Of a stretch of 64,000 bases of DNA, positions 54,871 to 63,995 are shown piece after piece. Position numbers and translations under genes: made by a program. This DNA is from Bacteroidales bacterium (lineage in GTDB: Bacteria; Bacteroidota; Bacteroidia; Bacteroidales; UBA932), in contig JAQVBQ010000006.1 in NCBI GenBank assembly GCA_028690215.1, forward strand, positions 21,481 to 85,480, read 5' to 3'. The notes beneath the pieces are model-generated. The model saw only the letters and a program-made list of their open reading frames with translations. It ran no database searches and was not told the origin of the DNA. Within the stretch, counting starts at the first letter, position 1. Each line of letters begins with the position of its first letter.

Positions 54871-54890
54871 TGGAACTAATTCCAAACCAA

Positions 54891-56441
54891 ATGACGTTAT
54901 TAAGTAAAAAAATTTCTGAATTGGCAGAACGTAAGACCAAAGCCCAAGAGGGCGGAGGTGCTTCTGCCATTGCCAAGCAGATTGCCATGGGTAAGCTACC
55001 GGCAAGGGAGAGAATCAATCAGCTCCTTGATGAGGATTCTTTCTTTGAGTATGACCTCTTTATTGAACATGATGCGAGAGGATTCGGCCTTGATGGAAAG
55101 GCTCTCGCCGGGGATGGTGTTGTTATCGGTACAGGAACAGTAAACGGAAAGCCTGTCGCGGTTTATGCACAGGATTTTACTGTTGCGGGGGGCTCTCTCG
55201 GCTCAATGCATGCAAAGAAAATCACAAAGATCATGGATTATGCACTCAAGATGCAGATACCACTTATCGGAATAAATGACTCCGGTGGAGCCAGGATACA
55301 GGAGGGGGTAAATGCTCTTGCAGGGTATGGGGAGATATTCTACAGAAATACTCAGGCAAGCGGTGTCATTCCTCAGCTGTCTGTTATACTGGGTCCTTGT
55401 GCGGGAGGTGCAGTCTACTCTCCGGCTCTTACAGACTTCGTTTTTGTAGTGGACAAGATTTCAAAGATGTTCATCACCGGACCGGAGGTTATCAAATCGG
55501 TGCTTGGAGAGGAGATTGATATGGAATCTCTCGGAGGAGCCCGTGTTCACAGCGAGATTACCGGAAACGCACACTTCTTTGCCAACAGCGAGGCGGAGTG
55601 TTTCCAACAAATCAAGACTCTTCTCGATTACATACCTGCGAATAACAAGTGCAAGAGAGAAAAAAGGGAGAAATTCCATGATCCTAAAAGGAGCTATAAG
55701 GTAGAGGAGATCGTGCCTGTAGATCCTACAAAACCTTACGATGTAAGGGAGGTAATAAAGGCTTTGACTGACGAATCTGAGTTCTTTGAAGTTCAGGAGC
55801 TCTGGGCTGCAAATATTGTAGTCGGTTTCGGCAGAATCGCCGGAAGAACAGTGGGTTTCATCGCAAACCAACCTTTAGTGCTTGCCGGTGTCCTCGACTG
55901 TGACTCTTCGGACAAAGCCGCTAGGTTTATCAGATATTGTGATGCTTTTGAAATTCCAATAGTAACAATCGAGGATATGCCGGGTTATCTTCCGGGCATT
56001 GACCAGGAGCATTCAGGTGTTATCAGGCACGGTGCCAAACTTCTCTATGCATATAGCGAGGCAACAGTTCCTAAGATGACAGTTATTCTCAGAAAGGCAT
56101 ATGGTGGAGGTTACATTGCCATGAACTCAAGACACCTCAGGGCGGACTTTGTTTTTGCATGGCCGACAGCCGAGATTGCTGTAATGGGACCGGAGGGAGC
56201 AGCCAACATAATTTTCAGGAAGGAGATTATGGAGGCAGAGAATCCGGATGAGATGAGAAAGGCAAAGGTTGAAGAGTACAAGCAGAAGTTTGCCAATCCA
56301 TACGTTGCTGCTGCTAAAGGCTATATTGATGCGGTTATTAATCCGGAAGAGACAAGGAAGTATCTCATACAGGCTCTTGAGGTATCTCAGGACAAACTTG
56401 TAAAAGGTCCTGATAAGAAACACGGAATTCCACCATTTTAA
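54891..56441 (+). CDS. Acyl-CoA carboxyltransferase (propionyl-CoA carboxylase beta / methylmalonyl-CoA decarboxylase alpha)
   Basis: 516 aa from the ATG at 54891. A GTG at 54870 would add 7 residues but falls in the promoter. Two crotonase-fold halves: N-terminal FTVAGGSLGSMHAKKI, NDSGGARIQEGVNALAGYGEIF and LGPCAGGAVYSPALTDFVFVV; C-terminal PGYLPGIDQEHSGVIRHGAKLLYAY and VILRKAYGGGYIAMNS. This forms the carboxyl-transfer half of a biotin enzyme for propionyl-/methylmalonyl-CoA, used in the propionate-succinate route of Bacteroidota. Sequence alone does not tell the direction. The biotin carrier follows after 21 bp; neither a biotin carboxylase nor a sodium-pump beta subunit is present here. 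Confidence 0.9.
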   Translation: MTLLSKKISELAERKTKAQEGGGASAIAKQIAMGKLPARERINQLLDEDSFFEYDLFIEHDARGFGLDGKALAGDGVVIGTGTVNGKPVAVYAQDFTVAGGSLGSMHAKKITKIMDYALKMQIPLIGINDSGGARIQEGVNALAGYGEIFYRNTQASGVIPQLSVILGPCAGGAVYSPALTDFVFVVDKISKMFITGPEVIKSVLGEEIDMESLGGARVHSEITGNAHFFANSEAECFQQIKTLLDYIPANNKCKREKREKFHDPKRSYKVEEIVPVDPTKPYDVREVIKALTDESEFFEVQELWAANIVVGFGRIAGRTVGFIANQPLVLAGVLDCDSSDKAARFIRYCDAFEIPIVTIEDMPGYLPGIDQEHSGVIRHGAKLLYAYSEATVPKMTVILRKAYGGGYIAMNSRHLRADFVFAWPTAEIAVMGPEGAANIIFRKEIMEAENPDEMRKAKVEEYKQKFANPYVAAAKGYIDAVINPEETRKYLIQALEVSQDKLVKGPDKKHGIPPF

Positions 56442-56462
56442 CAGCCGTGTAAATTTAAAGTT

Positions 56463-56816
56463 ATGAGTACAACTGAGAAATTTGACACTTTCAGACTCGA
56501 GGAGTCAGGGAGTGTATATGAAACCCTGCTTACAAAGAAGGTAAAGGAGAGAAAGGCCTGGAAAAAGCCTGACAATCAGGAGATATGCTCCATCATCCCC
56601 GGAACGGTCTCTATACTGAAGGTAAGCGAAGGTGACAAGGTCGGAAAAGGAGAGGAACTTATGGAATATGAAGCAATGAAGATGCAGAATATTATAAGGG
56701 CTCCATTTGACGGAACTGTTGAAAAGATCTATGTAAAGGAGGGCGAGAAACTCGCAAAAGGCGTGTTAATGCTTTTCCTGAGATCTAACGCCAGCGCTCC
56801 AGATCAAGTCTTATAA
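56463..56816 (+). CDS. Biotin carboxyl carrier protein
   Basis: 117 aa. The biotinyl domain takes up residues about 40-107, with the biotin lysine Lys73 in EAMKM and the usual hairpin partners PGTVSILKVSEGDKVGKGEEL and APFDGTVEKIYVKEGEKLAKG. A 38-residue N-terminal extension (YETLLTKKVKERKAWKKP) probably docks to the carboxyltransferase. It works with the upstream gene. The last 32 bp overlap the end of rodA on the other strand. Confidence 0.9.
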   Translation: MSTTEKFDTFRLEESGSVYETLLTKKVKERKAWKKPDNQEICSIIPGTVSILKVSEGDKVGKGEELMEYEAMKMQNIIRAPFDGTVEKIYVKEGEKLAKGVLMLFLRSNASAPDQVL

Positions 56817-58215
56817 AAATAAAGAGTAAAATCGTAAAGCTCCATAGTGATGATCCCCCGTAGCTCAGAAAGGGCAGGGGGATTCCTATTACAGGTACAA
56901 GCCCCATAGTCATTCCTATATTGATGAAGAAGTGGACAAAGATTATTGAGGCTACGCAATAACCGTAAATCCTGTTGAAATTGTCCTTCTGTTTTTCGGC
57001 AAGTTTAATAATACGCGTTATCATTAATGTATAGAGGATAACGACAAATAGCGACCCCAAAAATCCCCACTCTTCCCCGACAGTGCAGAATATAAAGTCA
57101 GTACTCTGTTCAGGGACGAAGTTGAACTTTGTCTGAGTCCCGCGTAGAAATCCTTTTCCTATTAAACCACCGGAACCGATTGCTATTTTAGATTGGTGCA
57201 CATTGTAGCCTGAACCCTGAAGGTCCTCTGTTATTCCAAGAAGGCTTTCAATCCTTGCTCTTTGGTGATCCTGAAGCACTTTTTCAAAGAGTATGTCAAC
57301 AGAGTAGATTAGTGTTATTGAAAGCAGGAATGCTGCCAATATCTTCCAATTATCCGACACTCTTGTCTTGATTGCCTTGATTATAAGCCAGATGACAGGG
57401 ATGGAGATCAAAACCATAAGCCAATGGTGATCTGCAAAATGAATATGTGAAGCCACATACCCGATTGTTCCTATTTTCGGGAATAGTATCATTAAAGGAA
57501 AAAACAGGACAAGGAACATTATGTGCGGAATTATCCTCTTTGTAAAGAGACCTCTGGCAATCACTGCCACCGAAAAAAGGAATATTATGGCTTGAAAAGG
57601 AGAAAAAGAAAGTGTTACGATAAACAGTATAATTGCCAGAATCCCAAGGATAAGAAACCACCCGGAAAGGCCTTCACGGTATAACATAAATGTAAAGGCA
57701 AAATATACAAGTGCGGAACCGGTCTCCTTTTCCAATACAATCAAAAGCATTGGGAAAATAATAGTCATAGCCACCCTGGCGGCAGCTGTGACAGATTTAA
57801 GGTGAAAATTATACTTTCCTAAAAGCGAAGATAAGGCCAATGCCGTGGCTATTTTTGAGAACTCGGCAGGTTGAAGTCTCAACGGCCCTATTGCAACCCA
57901 AGATCTTGATCCGTTGACATCCACACCGACAACAAGCACCCCGAGCAGTGCCAGAATTGCCAGGGCATATATGAACCAGGCCGTAACACTGTAAAACTTC
58001 GGATTTATAACATATATGATAAGTGCTGCCAACCCGAAGGATGTGAGTATCCACACAAACTGCATTCCGGATCTTTCACTGAAGCTTAATATACCCTTTG
58101 AGAGTTCCGGATCATACACGGAAGAGAATACATTTATCCAACCTATCAGTACAAGAACCAGATAGATCAGAATAAGCTGCCAGTCAAGCTTCCTATATAT
58201 ACTCTCTCTTCTCAT
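56785..58215 (-). CDS. rodA: Rod-shape-determining SEDS protein RodA
   Basis: 476 aa, longer than E. coli RodA (370) because of an extended middle section (about residues 215-300). Peptidoglycan glycosyltransferase partner of PBP2 in the elongation complex. About ten membrane helices. Conserved SEDS parts: GSRSWVAIGPLRLQPAEFSKIATAL near residue 105, LVYFAFTFMLYREG, and the C-terminal QSTDFIFCTVGEEWGFLGSL and GLVPVIGIPLPFLSYGGSSLW. Last gene of the purH-mre operon; overlaps mrdA by 4 bp. A weak hairpin inside the biotin-carrier gene (near 56773-56805) may end the operon. Confidence 0.94.
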   Translation of the reverse strand: MRRESIYRKLDWQLILIYLVLVLIGWINVFSSVYDPELSKGILSFSERSGMQFVWILTSFGLAALIIYVINPKFYSVTAWFIYALAILALLGVLVVGVDVNGSRSWVAIGPLRLQPAEFSKIATALALSSLLGKYNFHLKSVTAAARVAMTIIFPMLLIVLEKETGSALVYFAFTFMLYREGLSGWFLILGILAIILFIVTLSFSPFQAIIFLFSVAVIARGLFTKRIIPHIMFLVLFFPLMILFPKIGTIGYVASHIHFADHHWLMVLISIPVIWLIIKAIKTRVSDNWKILAAFLLSITLIYSVDILFEKVLQDHQRARIESLLGITEDLQGSGYNVHQSKIAIGSGGLIGKGFLRGTQTKFNFVPEQSTDFIFCTVGEEWGFLGSLFVVILYTLMITRIIKLAEKQKDNFNRIYGYCVASIIFVHFFINIGMTMGLVPVIGIPLPFLSYGGSSLWSFTILLFIFIRLDLERWR

Positions 58216-60047
58216 TTTATCGGGACATTGGTCATTGTGTTGCCACTTATTATGTAAGCCTCAAGATCTTTTCTGTCAACCTTCCTGTTAATATACATCT
58301 CAACAAGGAGCGATGCAATCGGTGCCGCCCAGGTGGCACCAAATCCGGCATTTTCTATATATGCGGCAACAGCTATTTTTGGATTGTCTCTCGGAGCAAA
58401 GCAGATAAACACAGAGTGATCCTTTCCGTGAGGGTTTTGAGCAGTACCGGTTTTTCCGCAAATATCCAAACCTTTGACTGCAACTCTGGTGGCAGTGCCG
58501 CCGGAACCCGGAGGGGCGTTCACAGCCAGGTACATTCCGTAAATAACCTTTTGAAAATTTGACGGATCCACCTTTGTATAGTGCCTTTTTGAATAATCGG
58601 CATGAACAACGGTGTCTTCAACACTTTTTATGATATGAGGTGTGTAGTAATAGCCTCTGTTTGCAACTGTTGCGGCAAGATTTGCAAGATGCAGGGGAGT
58701 TGTGCCGATCTCACCCTGCCCGATTGCAAGAGAGATTATTGAGAGCGATTTCCATCTGCCCTTGCCGTGAATCCGGTCATATCCCTTAACAGAAGGAAGG
58801 ACTCCTCCTAACTCATTTGGCAGATCTGAACCCAGTTTGTGTCCGAAGCCGAAACTCTCCACCAACTCTTTCCAGTGAGAGAATGCGGCTGTGACATTGG
58901 GATATGCAGGATTATCGATTATATCCCTGAAAGCATAGCAAAAATAGGCGTTGCATGACATCATGATAGCATGCGTGAGATCCAAAGGTGACGGATGGGA
59001 ATGGCAACCCACACCTCGACCGACATGATACCCCATATGGCATGGGTATCTGACAACTGTATCGACTACCTCGTCCTGGAGGGCAATTAGCCCGTTGACA
59101 AGCTTAAATACGGAACCTGGAGGATAGGCAGCCATGACCGCCCTGTTGAACATAGGCTTGAGCGGATCGTTGACAATCTCTTTGTAATATTTGCTTATTG
59201 AAGCCAGTTTATCCACATTTATACCGGGACTCGATACCAAAGTGAGTATCTCTCCAGTTGATGGCTCAATAGCCACAAGACTTCCCACCTTGTTTGTCAT
59301 AAGACTCTCCCCGTAACTCTGCAGTTCAGCATCAATCGATGAGGTTATGCTCTTTCCTGGGACGGCATCAATATCATATTCTCCGTTGGCAAAACTCGAT
59401 TTGACTTTGTTATGAACATCCCGGAGGAATATGTTGTATCCTTTTTTGCCTCTGAGAACTCCCTCGTATGATTGTTCTATGCCTGTCCTGCCGACGTAGT
59501 CCCCCCTTTTGTACTCAGGGTGTTTCCTTATATATGTCGTGTCAACCTCGGTAATGTATCCCAAAAGGTTTGCTCCGGCGTTGTACGGATATGTCCTCAA
59601 AGTTCTTGATACAGCACTGAATCCGGGGAACTTATATGCCTGTTCGAGAAAAACTGCATATTGCTTATTTGATACACGCTTAACAAAAGGCATGGTCTGG
59701 AATCCGATCTTTCTCCTGTTTACACGGTAGTCCTTAAAGGTATGCCTTACATCTTCAAATTTGAGATCAAAAATTTCACAAAGGTCAACTGTGTCGAAAT
59801 TAACAGCCTCGTATGGTGTTACCATAATATCATATGCAGTTTCATTACCGACAAGGATTTTCCCATTACGGTCAAGAACCAGTCCCCTGGCCGGATATCT
59901 TACTTCATAACGGAATGCATTGTTACTGGCAGTAATCTTATATTCCTTGTCCACGATCTGGAGGTCAAACAGTCTGATTGTCAGTAGTATCGCGATTAGA
60001 ACTACTGATGCTGTGAGAATATTGCTTTTTTTAAGTTCCAATCCCAT
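58212..60047 (-). CDS. mrdA: Penicillin-binding protein 2 (elongation transpeptidase)
   Basis: 611 aa. N-terminal membrane helix (ILTASVVLIAILLTIRLFDL), then the dimerisation domain, then the transpeptidase: active-site SVFK in YPPGSVFKLVNG near residue 310, SCN in MSCNAYFCY, and KTG in CGKTGTAQNPHGKDHSVF near 535. Periplasmic catalytic domain; cross-links peptidoglycan with RodA. It overlaps rodA by 4 bp and is 11 bp from mreD. Confidence 0.95.
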   Translation of the reverse strand: MGLELKKSNILTASVVLIAILLTIRLFDLQIVDKEYKITASNNAFRYEVRYPARGLVLDRNGKILVGNETAYDIMVTPYEAVNFDTVDLCEIFDLKFEDVRHTFKDYRVNRRKIGFQTMPFVKRVSNKQYAVFLEQAYKFPGFSAVSRTLRTYPYNAGANLLGYITEVDTTYIRKHPEYKRGDYVGRTGIEQSYEGVLRGKKGYNIFLRDVHNKVKSSFANGEYDIDAVPGKSITSSIDAELQSYGESLMTNKVGSLVAIEPSTGEILTLVSSPGINVDKLASISKYYKEIVNDPLKPMFNRAVMAAYPPGSVFKLVNGLIALQDEVVDTVVRYPCHMGYHVGRGVGCHSHPSPLDLTHAIMMSCNAYFCYAFRDIIDNPAYPNVTAAFSHWKELVESFGFGHKLGSDLPNELGGVLPSVKGYDRIHGKGRWKSLSIISLAIGQGEIGTTPLHLANLAATVANRGYYYTPHIIKSVEDTVVHADYSKRHYTKVDPSNFQKVIYGMYLAVNAPPGSGGTATRVAVKGLDICGKTGTAQNPHGKDHSVFICFAPRDNPKIAVAAYIENAGFGATWAAPIASLLVEMYINRKVDRKDLEAYIISGNTMTNVPIK

Positions 60048-60058
60048 ATAAACCTCCT

Positions 60059-60577
60059 CTAACGCAAGTTCTTATAGAAGATTCCGAATTCTATCATTGT
60101 CAATAACAAAAAGTTAAGCACTAAACTTATAAATATTCGGAGAAATGAATAAAAATCAATAAATAGCGAGAAGTTCTCTAACCATATTATTGCAATATGG
60201 TGTAAAACCAATCCGGATATCAGAAATATAAAGAATCGGCGAAACCCGAGATCTGCAATTCCGGGGCGTAACGGCCCCTCATTGGAGTCCCTCCTTATTA
60301 CAATCCTAACCAGGAATGGTTGGGCAAAAGCAAGCAATGTCGCAGCTGCTGTATTAATGCCCAGTATAGAGCCTGTGAAGTAATCGGTAAGAAACCCTAA
60401 AATAAAGGCTGTGACGATGGAAACGACATTGTTGATATGTCTGGGCCTTGTGAGTATGTAAAGCGGGTAGACAGATATAAATACAAGCGGACCGAAGTCG
60501 ATAAAGTTGGTCAACAGTATCTGAGCTATAAGAAAGCTGATAAAAAGTATTATGTCGCTGCTTATATTATTCTTCAT
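60059..60577 (-). CDS. mreD: Rod-shape-determining protein MreD
   Basis: 172 aa inner-membrane protein with about five helices (IILFISFLIAQILLTNFIDF; VSIVTAFILGFLTDYFTG; FFIFLISGLVLHHIAIIW). MreD is poorly conserved in sequence; the call depends on the LTDYFTGSILGINTAAA segment, length, membrane pattern and its place between mreC and mrdA. It overlaps the mreC end by 11 bp. Confidence 0.88.
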   Translation of the reverse strand: MKNNISSDIILFISFLIAQILLTNFIDFGPLVFISVYPLYILTRPRHINNVVSIVTAFILGFLTDYFTGSILGINTAAATLLAFAQPFLVRIVIRRDSNEGPLRPGIADLGFRRFFIFLISGLVLHHIAIIWLENFSLFIDFYSFLRIFISLVLNFLLLTMIEFGIFYKNLR

Positions 60578-61403
60578 TACCTGTCAGAATTAGACTGTCA
60601 ATCTCGCTACGGTTATTATTCACCACTACATTTACAAATTTGAGCGTCTTAAAATCCTGGAAAAGTTTTACCCTTATCTCGTGATGAGTTCCAAGGACAA
60701 TCTTTGAGCCCACGATTTTGCCAAGAGGTATGTCAGGGGGAAATATGGCTGAGAATCCACTTGTAACTACACTGTCACCCATCCGGAACTTGATGTGTTG
60801 CGGAATCTCGGTGAGAACTGCGTGAGTGGTGCTGACACCATTCCAGATCAGAGGACCGAAAGCTCCTGATTGGGAAATCCTTGCACTGACACTCTGTTTA
60901 ATATTCAGCAGAGAGATGATGTGAGCATAGTTGTCGCTCACAGCATTGACCACCCCGACTACGCCATTGGCAGAGATGACACCCATATCCTCTTTGACTC
61001 CGGCCTTGCGGCCCTTGTTGATTATGATATAGTTGTGACTTTTGTTGGTGCTGTTGCCAATGACTCTTGCCGGAATATATGAGAACAGTGAACTATCTGG
61101 AACAGGGATAGAAATGCTGTCCTTCCTTCGGAGAGTGTCAAGCAGAGCCTGATATCTGGACAGAGTATTCCTGAGTTGGGAGTTCTCTTCGGCTAATACG
61201 GCATTTGCCCTGTTCAGCGTAAGGTAGTAACGAATGTTCGAGTTCGAGTTGAGAAGTTTCTTCTCAACCTGTATGTATGCCTCGTTAAGTCTGGCTCTCT
61301 GAAAATAGGAACTTCCGGACATCATCCACAATGCTGCACCTTCAAGTATTATGAAGGTGAGAATTGAGATTAGTATAGGTTTTACAGAGGTTTTTCCAGG
61401 CAT
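60567..61403 (-). CDS. mreC: Rod-shape-determining protein MreC
   Basis: 278 aa. N-terminal membrane helix (ILISILTFIILEGAALWMM), a short coiled coil (about residues 60-90, AVLAEENSQLRNTLSRYQALL), then the beta-barrel core (IPARVIGNSTNKSHNYIIINKGRKAGVKEDMGVIS; GVVGVVNAVSDNYAHIISLLN; DSVVTSGFSAIFPPDIPLGKIVG). It scaffolds the elongasome in the periplasm and activates PBP2. It is 6 bp after mreB. Confidence 0.94.
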   Translation of the reverse strand: MPGKTSVKPILISILTFIILEGAALWMMSGSSYFQRARLNEAYIQVEKKLLNSNSNIRYYLTLNRANAVLAEENSQLRNTLSRYQALLDTLRRKDSISIPVPDSSLFSYIPARVIGNSTNKSHNYIIINKGRKAGVKEDMGVISANGVVGVVNAVSDNYAHIISLLNIKQSVSARISQSGAFGPLIWNGVSTTHAVLTEIPQHIKFRMGDSVVTSGFSAIFPPDIPLGKIVGSKIVLGTHHEIRVKLFQDFKTLKFVNVVVNNNRSEIDSLILTGNEE

Positions 61404-61409
61404 TTATCA

Positions 61410-62429
61410 TTATCTCATTAGGAATGGGAATCTGTCAGTGTTCTTAAGAGCAACACTTGTCCCTCTTGCTACTGCATGAAGCGGGTCTTCCGATACATGG
61501 AACTCAATGTTGATCTTCTCGTAAAGCCTCTTGTCAAGGCCTCTGAGCAAAGCACCGCCTCCTGTAAGATAGATGCCTCTCTGAACTATATCTGCATAAA
61601 GTTCCGGGGGTGTCTGCTCAAGGACAGAGATTACGGCGGCTTCAATCTTGGCAAGAGACTTGTCAAGGCAGTGTGCTATCTCCTGACTTGTAACATTGAC
61701 CTCAACAGGGTGTGCTGTCATGAGGTTTGGCCCTCTTACAACATATGGTTCCGGGTATTCATCCAGTTCAGAAAGTGCGGCACCGACTTTAATCTTGATA
61801 TCCTCAGCGGTCAGTTCTCCAATCTTAATACTGTGCTGCTGGCGCATATATTGCTGGATCTCATTTGTAAAACCATCACCTGCAACGCGGATACTATGGT
61901 TTATAACAATACCACCAAGGGAAATGACAGCTATTTCAGTTGTGCCGCCTCCTATATCAACGACCATGTTTCCGGTAGGAGCCTCAACATCCAGTCCGAT
62001 ACCGACAGCTGCCGCCATTGGTTCATAAATGAGATACACATCCCGTCCTCCGGCATGTTCCGATGAATCCCTCACCGCACGGATCTCAACCTCTGTGCTG
62101 CCGGAAGGTATGCTCACAACCATCCTGAGGCTGGGTGTGAAGAGTGAGTGTTTGTAGTTAATCATCTTAACGAAACCTCTGATCATCATTTCACATGCGT
62201 TGAAGTCGGCTATAACGCCGTCTTTAAGTGGCCTGATGGTTTTGATGTTGGCATGGGTCTTACCATGCATCATCCTTGCTTTTTGTCCGAAAGCAATAGG
62301 TTTTCCAGTATTCTGGTCTATTGCTACAATAGAAGGTTCGTCAACGACAATCTTATCGTTGACCAGAATGACAGTATTTGCTGTCCCCAGGTCAATCGCC
62401 AGATCTTGTGTTAAAAAAGAGAATGCCAT
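61410..62429 (-). CDS. mreB: Rod-shape-determining actin homologue MreB
   Basis: 339 aa. Actin fold: phosphate-1 DLGTANTVILV near residue 13, phosphate-2 VVDIGGGTTEIAVISLGGIV near 157, adenosine motif ITGGGALLRGLDKRL-like YLTGGGALLRGLDKRL near 290. It polymerises under the inner membrane and guides lateral wall growth; rod-shaped cells are thus likely. It is 18 bp after purH. Confidence 0.97.
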   Translation of the reverse strand: MAFSFLTQDLAIDLGTANTVILVNDKIVVDEPSIVAIDQNTGKPIAFGQKARMMHGKTHANIKTIRPLKDGVIADFNACEMMIRGFVKMINYKHSLFTPSLRMVVSIPSGSTEVEIRAVRDSSEHAGGRDVYLIYEPMAAAVGIGLDVEAPTGNMVVDIGGGTTEIAVISLGGIVINHSIRVAGDGFTNEIQQYMRQQHSIKIGELTAEDIKIKVGAALSELDEYPEPYVVRGPNLMTAHPVEVNVTSQEIAHCLDKSLAKIEAAVISVLEQTPPELYADIVQRGIYLTGGGALLRGLDKRLYEKINIEFHVSEDPLHAVARGTSVALKNTDRFPFLMR

Positions 62430-62447
62430 ATTTCAATGTACTTATTA

Positions 62448-63971
62448 TCAGTGTTTAAAATGTCTGGTTCCGGTTGTCACCATTGACAAGCCGTGTTCGT
62501 TGCAGTATACAATACTGTCATTGTCACGTATAGAGCCGCCCGGATGAATCACGGATTTAATGCCTGCCTTATCTGCTATCTCCACGCAGTCTGCAAATGG
62601 GAAAAATGCATCGGAAGCCATAACTCCGCCATCAGTTGAAAATCCGAAACTGTGAGCCTTTTCGATAGCCTGCCTGAGAGCATCCACCCTTGATGTCTGG
62701 CCTATACCGCTTGCGAGAAGAGTTTTGTCTTTAGCCAGTACTATCGCATTTGATTTAGAGTGCTTGACCAGCTTGTTAGCAAAAAGAAGGTCATCAATCT
62801 GGCTCTCTGCAGGGGCATTATTTGTTACTGCGCTGAGGGACTCCTTTGTCTCAACAGCCATATCCCTGTCTTGTACCAGTACTCCGCCCAGAAGGGAACG
62901 GAATTTCCGGTGGCTTCTGTTATCATCTTTATTTATCAGGATAATCCTGTTTTTCTTCTCTTTAAGTATTTCCAGGGATCCTTCTTCATACTCAGGAGCA
63001 ATAATTACCTCACAGAAGAGAGTATTCATCTCCTTTGCTGTTGCAACATCGATCGGGCGGTTGGTAATGATAATGCCGCCATATGCAGAAACAGGGTCGC
63101 ATGCAAGTGCCGCACTCCACGCATCTGCAAGATTGCTTCTAGAGGCGCATCCGCACGCATTGTTATGTTTGAGGATTGCCACTGTTGTCTCGGTGAAGTC
63201 AGATATAAGCTCGATAGCTGCTTCTATATCAAGAAGATTGTTGTATGAAATCTCCTTACCGTGCAACTGCTCCGGCAGTTTACTGTCATTGCCGTAAAAA
63301 CGGGCTGACTGATGAGGATTTTCACCATATCTGAGTGATCTGGAATTGAGGATGCTTTGTTTGAAAACCTCCATTCCCTGCTCGCGATTGAAGTATGAAA
63401 ATATTGCAGTGTCGTAGTGTGAGCTTACATTGAAAGCCTCTGCAGCAAAGAAGAGACGTTCTTCAAGAGATGTCTCCGCACCTCTTTCATCGAGGATTGC
63501 AGAAAGTTTTGCATACTGCTCCTTACAAGGGATTATCACAACATCTTTGTAATTCTTGGCAGCAGCTCTTATAAGGGATATTCCGCCTATATCTATCTTC
63601 TCTATGATATCTTCGTGAGATGCACCTGATGCAACGGTGCCTTCAAACGGGTAAAGATCCACTATCACGAGATCGATTTCAGGAATTCCGTATTCTGAAA
63701 AACTCTTTAAGTCGGAATCTACATCGCGCCTTCCCAGTATGCCGCCAAAAATTTTCGGATGAAGAGTTTTAACCCTTCCTCCCAGAATCGATGGGTATGA
63801 TGTTATATCTTCAACCGGTATCACCGGAATAGATAATTTCTGTAAAAAATCATAAGTACCTCCGGTTGAAAGTATTTCAACTCCGGATTCGTTCAGTTTC
63901 CTTGCAATTTCGCCAATCCCATCTTTATGATATACTGAGATGAGAGCTCTTTTTATTCTTTTATTGTCCAT
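62448..63971 (-). CDS. purH: Bifunctional AICAR transformylase/IMP cyclohydrolase
   Basis: 507 aa. N-terminal MGS-like IMP cyclohydrolase domain (residues 1-195: RALISVYHKDGIGEIARKL, SGVEILSTGGTYDFL, GGRVKTLHPKIFGGIL) and C-terminal transformylase (RYGENPHQSARFYG; KHNNACGCA, catalytic Lys-His; DGGVMASDAFFPFADCVE; HPGGSIRD; ending TGTRHFKH). Last two steps of IMP synthesis. First gene of the cell-shape operon, a linkage that I know from other Bacteroidota. Confidence 0.96.
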   Translation of the reverse strand: MDNKRIKRALISVYHKDGIGEIARKLNESGVEILSTGGTYDFLQKLSIPVIPVEDITSYPSILGGRVKTLHPKIFGGILGRRDVDSDLKSFSEYGIPEIDLVIVDLYPFEGTVASGASHEDIIEKIDIGGISLIRAAAKNYKDVVIIPCKEQYAKLSAILDERGAETSLEERLFFAAEAFNVSSHYDTAIFSYFNREQGMEVFKQSILNSRSLRYGENPHQSARFYGNDSKLPEQLHGKEISYNNLLDIEAAIELISDFTETTVAILKHNNACGCASRSNLADAWSAALACDPVSAYGGIIITNRPIDVATAKEMNTLFCEVIIAPEYEEGSLEILKEKKNRIILINKDDNRSHRKFRSLLGGVLVQDRDMAVETKESLSAVTNNAPAESQIDDLLFANKLVKHSKSNAIVLAKDKTLLASGIGQTSRVDALRQAIEKAHSFGFSTDGGVMASDAFFPFADCVEIADKAGIKSVIHPGGSIRDNDSIVYCNEHGLSMVTTGTRHFKH

Positions 63972-63987
63972 ATGCTGAAGATGATTG

Positions 63988-63995
63988 CAAAACTA
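63988..63995 (-). promoter_or_regulatory. Predicted -7 box for the purH-mre-mrdA-rodA operon
   Basis: Minus-strand TAGTTTTG fits TAnnTTTG, 16 bp before the purH ATG. The -33 region lies outside the window. Confidence 0.4.

Noticed and set aside
56765..56805. Terminator of rodA inside the biotin-carrier gene
   Set aside because: The GGCGTTA/TAACACGCC stem is short and bulged with only four Ts after it; too weak to list as a feature.
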